A DNA stretch of 64,000 nucleotides from UBA7445 sp965657865 (GTDB lineage: Bacteria; Verrucomicrobiota; Verrucomicrobiia; Opitutales; Coraliomargaritaceae): assembly GCA_965657865.1 (NCBI GenBank), contig CBFHPQ010000001.1, forward strand, positions 76,791 through 140,790, read 5' to 3'. Both the position numbers and the translations under genes were made by a program. Positions 44,569 through 53,947 of the stretch are shown piece after piece. A model generated the notes under the pieces. It saw only the letters and a program-made list of their open reading frames with translations, was not told where the DNA came from and ran no database searches. The number at the start of each line of letters is the position of its first letter. Positions within the stretch are counted from its first letter, which is position 1.

Positions 44569-44898
44569 CTATTCCCCTCGAAGCTTCCAATCCAGTTTGA
44601 GGAGCCCTTCAATGTTCCCTTGAGCAAGCTTCAACCAGAGTTCTAAAGCGGTATCTAAATTCATCGAATCCATGTAGCGCAACGAGCCCTCTGATGCGTC
44701 TAAGTTATCAAAGGTGATCACGCCACTCGCATACACCGAGAGCGACCAACCGCTTCCATCGTGCGTTAAGGCAACATCCGGGTGCGGTGCATCGTCTGCG
44801 TCATTCGTTTCCAGGCTCATGAGAACCGTTTCCATTTGTTCCTCATTCGGATTTAAAATGGAAATACCATCCAAGTCCGTGGTGTGGTAAAGATTCAT
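44569..44898 (-). CDS. Conserved-looking hypothetical protein
   Basis: I do not recognise this 109-residue acidic protein. It has no signal peptide, Cys pair or transmembrane segment. It contains GISILNPNEEQMETVLMSL and GVITFDNLDASEGSLRYMD with a helical C-terminus (LDTALELWLKLAQGN). It lies 5 bp after argA on the same strand, so it is probably co-transcribed. Function in arginine metabolism is possible but only from position. Confidence 0.6.
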   Translation of the reverse strand: MNLYHTTDLDGISILNPNEEQMETVLMSLETNDADDAPHPDVALTHDGSGWSLSVYASGVITFDNLDASEGSLRYMDSMNLDTALELWLKLAQGNIEGLLKLDWKLRGE

Positions 44899-44903
44899 TC
44901 GGG

Positions 44904-46211
44904 TTAAAGAATTTTATGGAAAATCTTTGAATTGCGACCTGCTTGTCGATACTCCGCTTGTCGTTCCTCGGGAAGGTCACTCAATTCAGCGCCTGAAAAG
45001 CCACAAATTTCTGCAAAGAAGGGCGCCGCCTGCGTACTGAGAGCAAAGACTCGCTTGATCCCTTTGTTACGCGCGCAATCAATTGCAAAATTCACCATTT
45101 GTTTACCAACACCTTTGCCTTGGTAAAAGGGTTGCACATAAACGCTTCCAAGTTCCGCGACTGCGAGCGCTTCCCAGTAACGCAAATGAATACAGGCAAC
45201 GATACTTCCATCAATTTCATACACGTAGTAGTCTTGTACGTGCGCCTCGATCATCTCTTGGCTCCGTGCTTTTAAATTTTCTGAACGCACCGCATTACGA
45301 GTAATATTAAAAATTGAATAAGCGTCTTCAAGACGGGCAGGGCGAATGGATTGGTATTCGTTACGGTAAATCATCGTGCCGATACCAACCTTATCAAACA
45401 CTTCATTGAGAAGTGCGCCGAATTGCCGCCCGTCGAGAATATGAGCACGAGGAGTGCCCGAATGCACAGTCTTTGCAGCGTTGCTTAATTTACTTTTTAG
45501 GCGGTCGGGAATAGCATCGGATTCGCTTTCCATATACGCGTTCAATGCATCTAGTGAAATATTCTTTAAAGGCTTACCATCTAATTGTAACCCATCATAC
45601 GCATTCAAATAAATGAGCTTGGAAGCCTTTAAAGCTTCCGCTAACTGAGCAGCTAATTGATCTGAATTGAGACGCAGGCTCGCTCCGTTTCGATCGGAGG
45701 CAATGGGAGTGACCACAGGTATGGTTCCACTGTCTAAAAGATTCTTAAATAACGGCAGATCTATTTTATCAACTACGCCTGTATGCTGTTGATCAATTCC
45801 TGAAACCACACCAGCTTCTTTTGCGCGAATTCCGTTACACTGCACACATCGCAAATCAATCTTCGTCAATCCTTGCATGATAATCTGATTGACGAGCGCA
45901 CTTGTTTCGACCGCGAGATCTAAAGTTGTTTTGTCAGTAAGCGCTTCACCATGGGGATTTGTTATCGGTACCGAACGTGCATCTGCGAGTTCAGTGAGCT
46001 GTTGACCAATGCCATGCACAATTACCACGCGAATGTGCAAAGATCTTAAAACTGCGATATCTAATAAGACATTTTCAAAATCAACATGCGCAATTAAGCT
46101 TCCATCCATTGCAACTACAAAAACTTCATCCCTGAACATAGGGACATATTTAAGAATCCCACGGAGATCGGTGGGTTTTATGTTCGAAGAGTTTGCAGAA
46201 ATGTTTGCCAT
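44904..46211 (-). CDS. argA: N-acetylglutamate synthase (AAK-GNAT fusion)
   Basis: First step of arginine synthesis. From ATG 46211 it is 435 residues: an amino-acid-kinase-like domain (about 1-285, FVVAMDGSLIAHVDF, VIVHGIGQQL, VVTPIASDRNGAS) and a GNAT acetyltransferase domain (about 290-435) with AELGSVYVQPFYQGKGVGKQMV and FFAEICGF. This is the classical bacterial ArgA architecture. Unlike argC-J-B it uses CGG rarely (about 2 of 24 Arg codons). It is divergent from xerD, and the argCJBDF operon lies about 2.3 kb away. Confidence 0.92.
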   Translation of the reverse strand: MANISANSSNIKPTDLRGILKYVPMFRDEVFVVAMDGSLIAHVDFENVLLDIAVLRSLHIRVVIVHGIGQQLTELADARSVPITNPHGEALTDKTTLDLAVETSALVNQIIMQGLTKIDLRCVQCNGIRAKEAGVVSGIDQQHTGVVDKIDLPLFKNLLDSGTIPVVTPIASDRNGASLRLNSDQLAAQLAEALKASKLIYLNAYDGLQLDGKPLKNISLDALNAYMESESDAIPDRLKSKLSNAAKTVHSGTPRAHILDGRQFGALLNEVFDKVGIGTMIYRNEYQSIRPARLEDAYSIFNITRNAVRSENLKARSQEMIEAHVQDYYVYEIDGSIVACIHLRYWEALAVAELGSVYVQPFYQGKGVGKQMVNFAIDCARNKGIKRVFALSTQAAPFFAEICGFSGAELSDLPEERQAEYRQAGRNSKIFHKIL

Positions 46212-46282
46212 CGTTATCAATCTAAAATGCCTGCCGAGCGATTGCTTGCAAGGAACATGTTTTATCTGCCACTTTTAGTGTT

Positions 46283-47215
46283 ATGAGCGAGATGCCAAGT
46301 CAAACCTTACCCGAAGGGCTCAATGAACCCATTGAGAATTTCTTGGCCTGGCTCGATCTTGAGCGCGGATTAGCTACCAACACGATTGAGGCCTACGCTA
46401 GAGATTTGCGCCAGTGTGCCGCATTCCTTTTAAAAAACGACTGCGTCAATTGGAAAAATGTTAAGTCCCAAACAATCATTCAATGGTCAATCGATTTAAG
46501 TCAAAGTGGCTATTCACCTAGTAGTCAGGCACGCAAACTCAGCGCGGCTCGCATGTTAGCACGTCATTTAGTGAAAGAAAATCAGCGCCCCGATGACGTA
46601 ACGGAAGTTCTTAAAAGCCCAAAGCAAAAACGCTCATTGCCTGAAGTCCTGACACGCGAAGAGGTACGAGCCCTTCTAAACGTACCGTCTGCTCAAACCT
46701 CACTTGGGCAACGCGATCGCGCCATCATCGAACTCTTCTATAGCAGCGGGCTCCGAGTCACTGAATTATGTGAACTTTCCCTACAAGATGTGCAACTGGA
46801 AGAAGGTTATTTGCGAGTCAAAGGGAAGGGCAGCAAAGAACGAATTGCACCTATCGGATCTGCTGCCATCGAAGCACTAAAAATATATCTTACCCTCGCG
46901 CGACCCAATCTCGTAAAAGCAAAAACAGGCAGTGAATTTTTCCTCAGTCAGCGTGGATCGATGCTATCCCGGAAGATGATTTGGGTTCTCATCAAAAAAT
47001 ACTCAAAAATTGCAGGCATTCAAAAAACTGTTAAGCCCCATATTTTGAGGCATTCCTTCGCCACACATCTGCTTGAAGGTGGCGCTGACCTTAGAGTTAT
47101 TCAAGAAATGTTAGGACATGCCGATATTGCTACCACCCAGATTTATACCGCTCTCCAAAGCGAACAACTCGCCGATCTGCACGCCCTTCATCATCCGCGC
47201 AATCAAGCAACATAA
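46283..47215 (+). CDS. xerD: Tyrosine site-specific recombinase XerC/XerD
   Basis: Resolves chromosome dimers at dif with its partner. The 310 residues contain an N-terminal SAM-like core-binding domain (LAWLDLERGLATNTIEAYARDL) and the catalytic domain. The active site has SSGLRVTELCEL (first Arg), ILRHSFATHLLEGG (His and second Arg), and LGHADIATTQIYT (His and nucleophile Tyr). XerD is a better fit than XerC by eye but not decided. It is divergent from argA, with tRNA-Leu just downstream; no element features suggest a phage integrase. Confidence 0.88.
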   Translation: MSEMPSQTLPEGLNEPIENFLAWLDLERGLATNTIEAYARDLRQCAAFLLKNDCVNWKNVKSQTIIQWSIDLSQSGYSPSSQARKLSAARMLARHLVKENQRPDDVTEVLKSPKQKRSLPEVLTREEVRALLNVPSAQTSLGQRDRAIIELFYSSGLRVTELCELSLQDVQLEEGYLRVKGKGSKERIAPIGSAAIEALKIYLTLARPNLVKAKTGSEFFLSQRGSMLSRKMIWVLIKKYSKIAGIQKTVKPHILRHSFATHLLEGGADLRVIQEMLGHADIATTQIYTALQSEQLADLHALHHPRNQAT

Positions 47216-47225
47216 TCCACACAAG

Positions 47226-47314
<89 letters not shown>

Positions 47315-47569
47315 GGTTGGGTTTGATATGATACAGCTATTTTTTCGCGTTCTGTCTAGCATCAATTGTTAATTTTTCGATTCAAAGAATCCTAAATAAT
47401 ATGCACAATATATATTATGTCTAATCTTTACTTGAAGCTATAGCACATTTGAATGCGAGCATTTGATCTAATTACGGGTCTACCCTGTTAAAATAGATTA
47501 CTAAAAAGCTCAAAATTCCATTGACAGAGCACCCTCCAACCAACTTTCTATACCGTTTTTCGAAAACTA

Positions 47570-47995
<426 letters not shown>

Positions 47996-48013
47996 CTTTT
48001 TAAATTATTTAAT

Positions 48014-48415
48014 ATGAGCGAAACAGCCGAACAAACTTTTATAACCGTAGGTCGTCGTAAAACTGCCACTGCACGTGTGCGTTTAACGCGTGGAACTGGT
48101 AAAATTTCTATTAACGGGAAAGAAGCCGCAGATTATTTTAAAGCGGAAGATTTCACACGTGCCGCCCTTTCGCCTCTCGTAACGGTTGATATGGCTGGCG
48201 ACGTTGATATTACAGTCCGCGCACAAGGCGGCGGTCTCAATGGTCAAGCAGGTGCGGTTCGCTTAGGAATTGCACGCGCGCTTGAAAAAATGAACGAGAC
48301 CCTTCGAGTACCTCTCAAGCAAGAAGGTCACATGAAACGTGATCCTCGCAGTCGCGAACGCAAAAAATCCGGCCAACCGGGTGCGCGCAAAAATTTCCAG
48401 TTCTCGAAGCGTTAA
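48014..48415 (+). CDS. rpsI: 30S ribosomal protein S9
   Basis: Small-subunit protein of 133 residues that reaches the P site with its C-terminal tail. VGRRKTATARVRLTRGTGKISING, then GGLNGQAGAVRLGIARAL, then RDPRSRERKKSGQPGARKNFQFSKR, all standard for S9. It is 18 bp after rplM, the conserved L13-S9 pair, with a terminator after it. Confidence 0.97.
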   Translation: MSETAEQTFITVGRRKTATARVRLTRGTGKISINGKEAADYFKAEDFTRAALSPLVTVDMAGDVDITVRAQGGGLNGQAGAVRLGIARALEKMNETLRVPLKQEGHMKRDPRSRERKKSGQPGARKNFQFSKR

Positions 48416-48445
48416 TCCGCAGCGGTTTAAGGACGCAAACTTTGC

Positions 48446-48488
48446 AAACCCTCCCTGGCCGTTCTCTCGTGCCTTGGAGGGTTTTTTG
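48446..48488 (+). terminator. Rho-independent terminator after rpsI
   Basis: AAACCCTCC (48446-48454) pairs with GGAGGGTTT (48476-48484), followed by TTTT. It separates the ribosomal pair from the arg operon. Confidence 0.75.
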
Positions 48489-48533
48489 TTTCCTTTTTTA
48501 AAAGCCCCAGTCATTCTTTAATACAATTTTACT

Positions 48534-49556
48534 ATGAAAACAGCAGTCATTGGAGCCTCCGGATATTCAGGAGTCGAACTCGTCAAACTTTTGGCGGGAC
48601 ATCCACAAGTCGAACTTGCGGCAGTGACTTCGCGCGCTTTAGCGGGGACTCCAGTTGCAGATGCGATGCCTACTTTACGGCATCTAGTTGACGAGTTGAA
48701 ATTTGAAGCTTCAGACGCCGAGCAATTAGCAGCACGGGATGACCTCGATTTATTCTTTTTAGCGCTGCCACATGGTGTTGCGACTGAATACGCAAAACCA
48801 TTGTATGCCGCTGGGATGACGGTCATTGATTTGAGCGCAGATTTTCGGTTGGGATGCCCAGATCTTTATAAGACTTATTACGGAGCGGAGCACCCTTCCC
48901 CTGAATTACTAGCTGCAGCGCCCTATGTTCTTCCGGAGCTTTGTGACTTTGATTGGAGCTCCGCTAACTTGATTGCATGTCCGGGTTGCTATCCAACTAG
49001 TATTCAAATTCCCTTAGTGCCCCTTCTTAAAAGTGGCGCAATTGCTACTGATGGAATCGTCATTAATAGCTATAGCGGAGTGAGCGGTGCAGGACGGAAA
49101 GTCGCAGAAACATTTCTCTACGCCGAACGGAATGAAAGCATGACCGCTTACGGTACGCCTACCCATCGGCATCTTTCGGAAATTGAACAAGAGCTTGCTT
49201 TAGCTGCAGGCACTAACTTACAGGTACAATTCAGTCCACACCTTGCACCTATGACACGGGGCATTTCCACTACCATTGTAGCGAAGGCTCAAGTCAGCTT
49301 AGAATCTCTATACGAGAGATGGAATTCGATCTACTCGAATAAACCGTTTGTGAGTGTTTTAAAAAGTGGAACTTTTCCTGACACAAAACATGTGAGCGGT
49401 AGCAATCGGGTTGATATTTCTGCTGTAAAGGATGAGCGGACTGGCAACTTTGTTATTCATAGCGCGATTGATAACCTGATTAAAGGTGCGAGCGGACAGG
49501 CCATTCAAATCATGAACCTTAAATACGGTTTTCCTGAAACTGCAGGATTACTCTAA
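48534..49556 (+). CDS. argC: N-acetyl-gamma-glutamyl-phosphate reductase
   Basis: Reduces acetylglutamyl phosphate to the semialdehyde with NADPH. The 340 residues contain VIGASGYSGVELVKLLAGHP at the N-terminus, IACPGCYPTS with the catalytic Cys (about 147), and SYSGVSGAGRK. The motif THRHLSEIEQEL with its His also matches. It opens the argC-J-B-D-F operon. Nine of its 11 Arg codons are CGG, one is CGC and one AGA, an unusual bias for this window. Confidence 0.96.
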   Translation: MKTAVIGASGYSGVELVKLLAGHPQVELAAVTSRALAGTPVADAMPTLRHLVDELKFEASDAEQLAARDDLDLFFLALPHGVATEYAKPLYAAGMTVIDLSADFRLGCPDLYKTYYGAEHPSPELLAAAPYVLPELCDFDWSSANLIACPGCYPTSIQIPLVPLLKSGAIATDGIVINSYSGVSGAGRKVAETFLYAERNESMTAYGTPTHRHLSEIEQELALAAGTNLQVQFSPHLAPMTRGISTTIVAKAQVSLESLYERWNSIYSNKPFVSVLKSGTFPDTKHVSGSNRVDISAVKDERTGNFVIHSAIDNLIKGASGQAIQIMNLKYGFPETAGLL

Positions 49557-49568
49557 TAAATACTTATC

Positions 49569-50816
49569 GTGAGTGAAGAAATTTCAGTTCAATTAATCCC
49601 TGATCCAAAAGGGGTAGTCGATTGCCCCGGTTTTAAAGTTGCAGGTGTCGCGGCGGATATTCGGGAAATTGATGACAAGGAACGGTTAGATGTCGCCCTT
49701 GTTACGAGCGTTGCCCCCTGCCCTGCGGCGGGAGTCTTCACCCAAAACGATTTATTTGCGGCGCCAGTAGAACTCGGTCGGAATATTTTAGAAAAGAGCG
49801 CGGGACGGATAGCAGGCTTTGTAGTGAATAGTGGAAACGCAAATGCTTCTACGGGTGCTCAAGGGTTACTCGATGCCAAGCAAATGTGCACCCTTGCCCA
49901 GCTTCAAACTGGAATCGGTGCGCCTTTCCTGGTTTGCTCTACAGGACGAATTGGTCGGGCTTTGCCCATGCAACGGATTGATGCGGGGATCACGGAGGCC
50001 GCCGCGCAACTGTGCGATACAGCCGAAATGTCTCTAAAGACCGCCGATGCAATTTTGACATCCGACACAAAACGGAAACTCGCAACTGCCCAGTTTGAAT
50101 ACAACGGAACCATGGTGACCGTTGCAGGAATGGCAAAAGGTGCAGGTATGATTGAACCAAATATGGCGACTATGCTTGCTTTCTTGGTGACCGATCTCGA
50201 GACCAACGCGGACACCCTTAAAGAGATTTTAAAAACAGCAACTGACCAAAGCTTCAATTGCATCACCGTGGACGGCGACATGAGTACAAACGACACCGTT
50301 CTGCTGCTTGCAAATGGCGCAAGCGGTGTGCAGCTCGATTCGACTGCTGCCGTTGACGACGCTCTACGCCTCGCATTTGCAGAAGCGGTGCTTCAAGTTT
50401 CCTATGACCTCGCTGAGAAAATTGTGGGCGATGGTGAAAAAGTCACCAAGCTCGTGGAGTTAAAAGTCGAGGGCTGCAAACAGGATGCCGATGCAGAAAA
50501 AGTTGCGCGTGCAGTCGGAAATTCGCTCTTGGTGAAAACTTCATGGTATGGCAATGATCCCAATTGGGGCCGGTTGGCAGATGCTGCAGGTTATGCACGG
50601 ATTGGACTCAAAGCGGATGCGCTTGATATCTATTACAATGATACCCCTGCTGTCATCAAAGGTGTGCCCCAAGATCAACATTTAGAAACTTGGAAGACAA
50701 TCGTCTCCGAGCCTCGCTTCACAGTTACCATTAACCTCAATCAAGGCTGCGGACGGTATCAACTTTTGAGCGCCGACTTAAGCGAAGCCTACGTAGATTT
50801 TAACAAGAGCGAATAA
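49569..50816 (+). CDS. argJ: Ornithine acetyltransferase (glutamate N-acetyltransferase)
   Basis: Transfers acetyl from N-acetylornithine to glutamate, so acetyl is recycled; some ArgJ also use acetyl-CoA. The 415 residues start with GTG 49569. Self-processing occurs at the KGAGMIEPNMATMLAF motif (Ala-Thr, Thr as nucleophile). STGRIGR, SFNCITVDGDMSTNDT and SSWYGNDPNWGR-type blocks are family features. Gap to argC is 12 bp. Ten of 14 Arg codons are CGG by hand count. Confidence 0.96.
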   Translation: MSEEISVQLIPDPKGVVDCPGFKVAGVAADIREIDDKERLDVALVTSVAPCPAAGVFTQNDLFAAPVELGRNILEKSAGRIAGFVVNSGNANASTGAQGLLDAKQMCTLAQLQTGIGAPFLVCSTGRIGRALPMQRIDAGITEAAAQLCDTAEMSLKTADAILTSDTKRKLATAQFEYNGTMVTVAGMAKGAGMIEPNMATMLAFLVTDLETNADTLKEILKTATDQSFNCITVDGDMSTNDTVLLLANGASGVQLDSTAAVDDALRLAFAEAVLQVSYDLAEKIVGDGEKVTKLVELKVEGCKQDADAEKVARAVGNSLLVKTSWYGNDPNWGRLADAAGYARIGLKADALDIYYNDTPAVIKGVPQDQHLETWKTIVSEPRFTVTINLNQGCGRYQLLSADLSEAYVDFNKSE

Positions 50817-50830
50817 GCTAGATTTTTATC

Positions 50831-51721
50831 ATGACTGATATTCACAGTTTAGACATCACCACTAAAGCGAGTGTTCTTCTCGAGGCGTTGCCCTATTTGC
50901 AACGGTTCCGTGGAGCCACCTTCGTGGTTAAATATGGCGGTGCATTTATGGATGATTCGGATCCCGAGGTTCGGTCACGGGTCGCTACGGACATTGCCTT
51001 CTTACAAGCTGCAGGCATACGAGTTGTAGTCGTGCACGGCGGAGGCAAGGCGATCTCACGGGCTTTAAAAGAAGCTAATGTCGAAACGCGGTTCGAGCAC
51101 GGTTTACGGGTCACGGACGCTGAGTCGGTCAAGGTTGTGCAGAAGACTCTTAACAAAGTCGTGAATCAAGAAATCTGTGAACTCTTAACTTTTAAAAACG
51201 CGCGCGCACTTGGGATTCACGGCAATAACTTGCTTGTGTGCGAAAAGAAACTCGTTGAATTAAACGGTGAGCAACTCGATCTCGGATACGTGGGTGAAAC
51301 ACACACCGTGAAAACTAAAATTATCAAGAAAGCCCTTGATGATGGTTTTATTCCAGTGATCTCACCCATTGCTTGTGACGAAGACGGACAAATTTATAAC
51401 ACCAATGCGGATGCTGCAGCCGCTCGGGTTGCAGGTGCGCTTCGGGCGCGTCGCCTCTTTTATTTGTGTGATGTTCCTGGCCTTATGGGCGATCTAAATG
51501 ACCCCTCGACTCTACTATCAACTGTGAGCAGTGATGCAGTCGAGGGCTTGGTTGAATCTGGAGTGATCAGCAGCGGAATGATTCCCAAAACAGATAGTGC
51601 GGTTAAAGCGCTCCTCAATGGTGTGCATCGGGTGCACTTTATCAACGGGGAGCAACCACACAGTCTCTTGCTCGAAATTTTCACTGACAAAGGCGTCGGA
51701 ACTGAAATTGTAAACTCCTAA
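50831..51721 (+). CDS. argB: Acetylglutamate kinase
   Basis: Phosphorylates N-acetylglutamate. The 296 residues have FVVKYGGAFMDD near residue 33, VVVHGGGKAISRAL (substrate loop), GIHGNNLLV, VISPIACDEDGQIYNTNADAAAARVAGAL and the C-terminal SGMIPKTDSAVKALLNGVHRVHFING. The N-terminal helix and residues near the C-terminus fit the arginine-sensitive hexameric class. Fourteen bp after argJ. Nine of 14 Arg codons are CGG. Confidence 0.96.
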   Translation: MTDIHSLDITTKASVLLEALPYLQRFRGATFVVKYGGAFMDDSDPEVRSRVATDIAFLQAAGIRVVVVHGGGKAISRALKEANVETRFEHGLRVTDAESVKVVQKTLNKVVNQEICELLTFKNARALGIHGNNLLVCEKKLVELNGEQLDLGYVGETHTVKTKIIKKALDDGFIPVISPIACDEDGQIYNTNADAAAARVAGALRARRLFYLCDVPGLMGDLNDPSTLLSTVSSDAVEGLVESGVISSGMIPKTDSAVKALLNGVHRVHFINGEQPHSLLLEIFTDKGVGTEIVNS

Positions 51722-51741
51722 GCTAAGGAAAGATACAGACA

Positions 51742-52923
51742 ATGGCACACCATCCACATCTTGCTAAAAACTACGGTCCTACCCCCTTTGATGCAGTCAA
51801 AGGCGAAGGCACTTATTTGTTTGATAGCGACGGGAATAAGTATCTCGATTTCAGTAGTGGCATCGCGGTCAATTCAATTGGTCACTCGCATCCACACTTT
51901 AAAGAAGCGATACAAACGCAAGTCAACGAGCTGACGCATTGCAGCAATCTCTTTGGAATACCTGGCCAACAAAAGCTTGCGGGTCGGCTCATTGAACGTG
52001 CAGGTGTTGGCAGATTGCTCTTTTGTAATAGCGGAGCCGAATCCAACGAAGCTTTGATTAAGCTCGCGCGTCTCTACGGAAAGCAGACCACTGGAAACGA
52101 AGGCCAACGTTATACTGTTGTCTGCGCTGATAATGCTTTCCACGGCCGGACCTTTGGCGGGATGGCGGCGACGCCCCAGGAAAAAGTCCAAGGTGGATTT
52201 CGCCCCATGCTCGATGGATTTAAGTTCGCAAAGATGAATGACATTCAAAGTTTTAAGGACGCGATCGATGACTCCGTAGCGGCGGTCTTTATTGAGTCCA
52301 TTCAAGGCGAAGGCGGAATTTTTCCTGCTGAAGATATATTCCTGCAAGAATTACGTGCGCTTTGTACTGAGCGGAATGTTTTGCTACTCCTCGACGAAGT
52401 CCAATGTGGGATTGGTCGGAGCGGAGACTTTTTTGCTTTTGATTCAAGTGGGGTCACCCCTGATGCGATTGGAATGGCAAAGGGTTTGGGTGGCGGCTTC
52501 CCGATTGGTGCAATTTGGATAGCTCAGCCCTATGAAGACTTATTCCAACCCGGTTCGCATGGTACAACTTTTGGTGGCAATCCCCTCGCCTCTGCAGCTG
52601 CCAACGCAGTCCTCGATGTTATCGAGCAAGAATCCCTTTTAGAAAAAGTGAAAGTGAACAGTTCTGCGTGGCATAGCGCCCTACAAGCATTGTGCGACAG
52701 CCACCCGGAGCTTGTGACTGCCTTTAGAGGCAAAGGCTACATGGTGGGTCTGCAACTTAAAGAGAAACTCATCGAGACCGTTACAGAGGCACGGAATCAG
52801 GGGCTTCTCATCGTGCCTGCTGGCAATAACACGATTCGCCTTTTACCGCCGTTAACCGCCACTCCAGAAGAATTATCCAAAAGCGTCGAAATTTTAGACG
52901 TAGTTTTGGAGGGTCTTAAATAA
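51742..52923 (+). CDS. argD: Acetylornithine aminotransferase
   Basis: PLP enzyme converting N-acetylglutamate semialdehyde to N-acetylornithine. The 393 residues show GEGTYLFDSDGNKYLDFSSGIAV, NSGAESNEALIKLAR, ADNAFHGRTFGGMA, LLLLDEVQCGIGRSGDFFAF with the PLP Asp, and AMAKGLGGGFPIGA with the Schiff-base Lys (about 244). A good SD (AAGGAAAG) precedes the ATG. Five of 13 Arg codons are CGG. Confidence 0.96.
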   Translation: MAHHPHLAKNYGPTPFDAVKGEGTYLFDSDGNKYLDFSSGIAVNSIGHSHPHFKEAIQTQVNELTHCSNLFGIPGQQKLAGRLIERAGVGRLLFCNSGAESNEALIKLARLYGKQTTGNEGQRYTVVCADNAFHGRTFGGMAATPQEKVQGGFRPMLDGFKFAKMNDIQSFKDAIDDSVAAVFIESIQGEGGIFPAEDIFLQELRALCTERNVLLLLDEVQCGIGRSGDFFAFDSSGVTPDAIGMAKGLGGGFPIGAIWIAQPYEDLFQPGSHGTTFGGNPLASAAANAVLDVIEQESLLEKVKVNSSAWHSALQALCDSHPELVTAFRGKGYMVGLQLKEKLIETVTEARNQGLLIVPAGNNTIRLLPPLTATPEELSKSVEILDVVLEGLK

Positions 52924-52953
52924 TTTTTAAATTTTAAAACGAAGCTAAATTCA

Positions 52954-53892
52954 ATGAAGCATTTTTTAAAAGAAACTGATTTCAGTATCGAAGAAGCGCA
53001 GGCGGTTTTCCAGCTTGCTCAATCCTTTAAAGCGAACCGCCTAAATTCTGAGGAACCGCTCAAAAAGCAGTCCTGGGGTTTACTGTTTTATAAAAGCAGT
53101 ACGCGGACGCGTGTATCCTTTGAGGTGGGTATTAATGAACTCGGTGGATCTCCCCTCGTTCTCAATGCCCAAAATACCCAAATCGGACGCGGCGAAAGCA
53201 TTGAAGATACAAGTAAGGTTCTCTCTCGGTATTTACATGGCTTGGTCATTCGGACCTTTGATCATGCGATCATTGAGGATTTTGCAAAAAGTGCTTCCAT
53301 GCCCATCGTAAATGGACTTACAGATTTCAATCATCCGTGCCAGCTGTATGCTGATATATTTACGCTCCTTGAACGGTTTGACCCTGACACTGTGAGCATC
53401 GAGAGCCTGCGCGGTAAAAAGGTCGCTTTTCTAGGTGATTCTGCCTGCAACATGGCGAATTCATGGATTCATACTGCGGCTTTCTTTGGAATGGAAATCG
53501 CACTTGCGGGTCCTGAAGGATTTGAACCCTCGAAGGCAATTGAAAGCGCACTTCACAAAGATAACTTGCCCGTAAATTATAAATGGTCGACCGATGCCCA
53601 TGAGGCCGCGAAAGACGCTGATGTCATTTCTACCGACGTCTGGGTATCAATGGGTGATGAAGACGAAGCAGAGGCGCGTAAGAAGCGTATGCAGCCCTTT
53701 CAAGTCAACGAGACCATTATGGCGGCAGCAAAGCCCGATGCCTATTTTATGCATTGCCTGCCTGCACATGCGGGTGAGGAAGTATCTCAAGCTGTTCTAG
53801 ACAGTCCGCAAAGTATAATTTTTGATGAAGCTGAAAATCGTCTCCATGTTCAAAAAGCAATTGTGGCGAAGTTGGTGGAGCTCAATCAGTAG
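52954..53892 (+). CDS. argF: Ornithine carbamoyltransferase
   Basis: Makes citrulline from ornithine and carbamoyl phosphate. The 312 residues have the carbamoyl-phosphate motif YKSSTRTRVSFEVG (about 48-61), LVIRTFDH, NGLTDFNHPCQLYADIFTL and MHCLPAHAGEEVSQAVLD. Its gap to argD is 30 bp, the largest in the operon. Four of 11 Arg codons are CGG. argG and argH are not in this window. Confidence 0.96.
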   Translation: MKHFLKETDFSIEEAQAVFQLAQSFKANRLNSEEPLKKQSWGLLFYKSSTRTRVSFEVGINELGGSPLVLNAQNTQIGRGESIEDTSKVLSRYLHGLVIRTFDHAIIEDFAKSASMPIVNGLTDFNHPCQLYADIFTLLERFDPDTVSIESLRGKKVAFLGDSACNMANSWIHTAAFFGMEIALAGPEGFEPSKAIESALHKDNLPVNYKWSTDAHEAAKDADVISTDVWVSMGDEDEAEARKKRMQPFQVNETIMAAAKPDAYFMHCLPAHAGEEVSQAVLDSPQSIIFDEAENRLHVQKAIVAKLVELNQ

Positions 53893-53947
53893 AATCTTTA
53901 CTGATACAGTTTAAATAGGACTAGCCGCATCGAGGCTTATTATTCGA

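Noticed and set aside
46283..47215. Integrase of a mobile element next to tRNA-Leu
   Set aside because: The protein is typical XerC/D, and there is no attachment repeat or cargo; tRNA-Leu is intact with no duplicate.
47521..47554. Sigma70 promoter of rplM
   Set aside because: TTGACA is present, but the nearest TATA-like hexamer is about 20 bases away, too far for a confident call.
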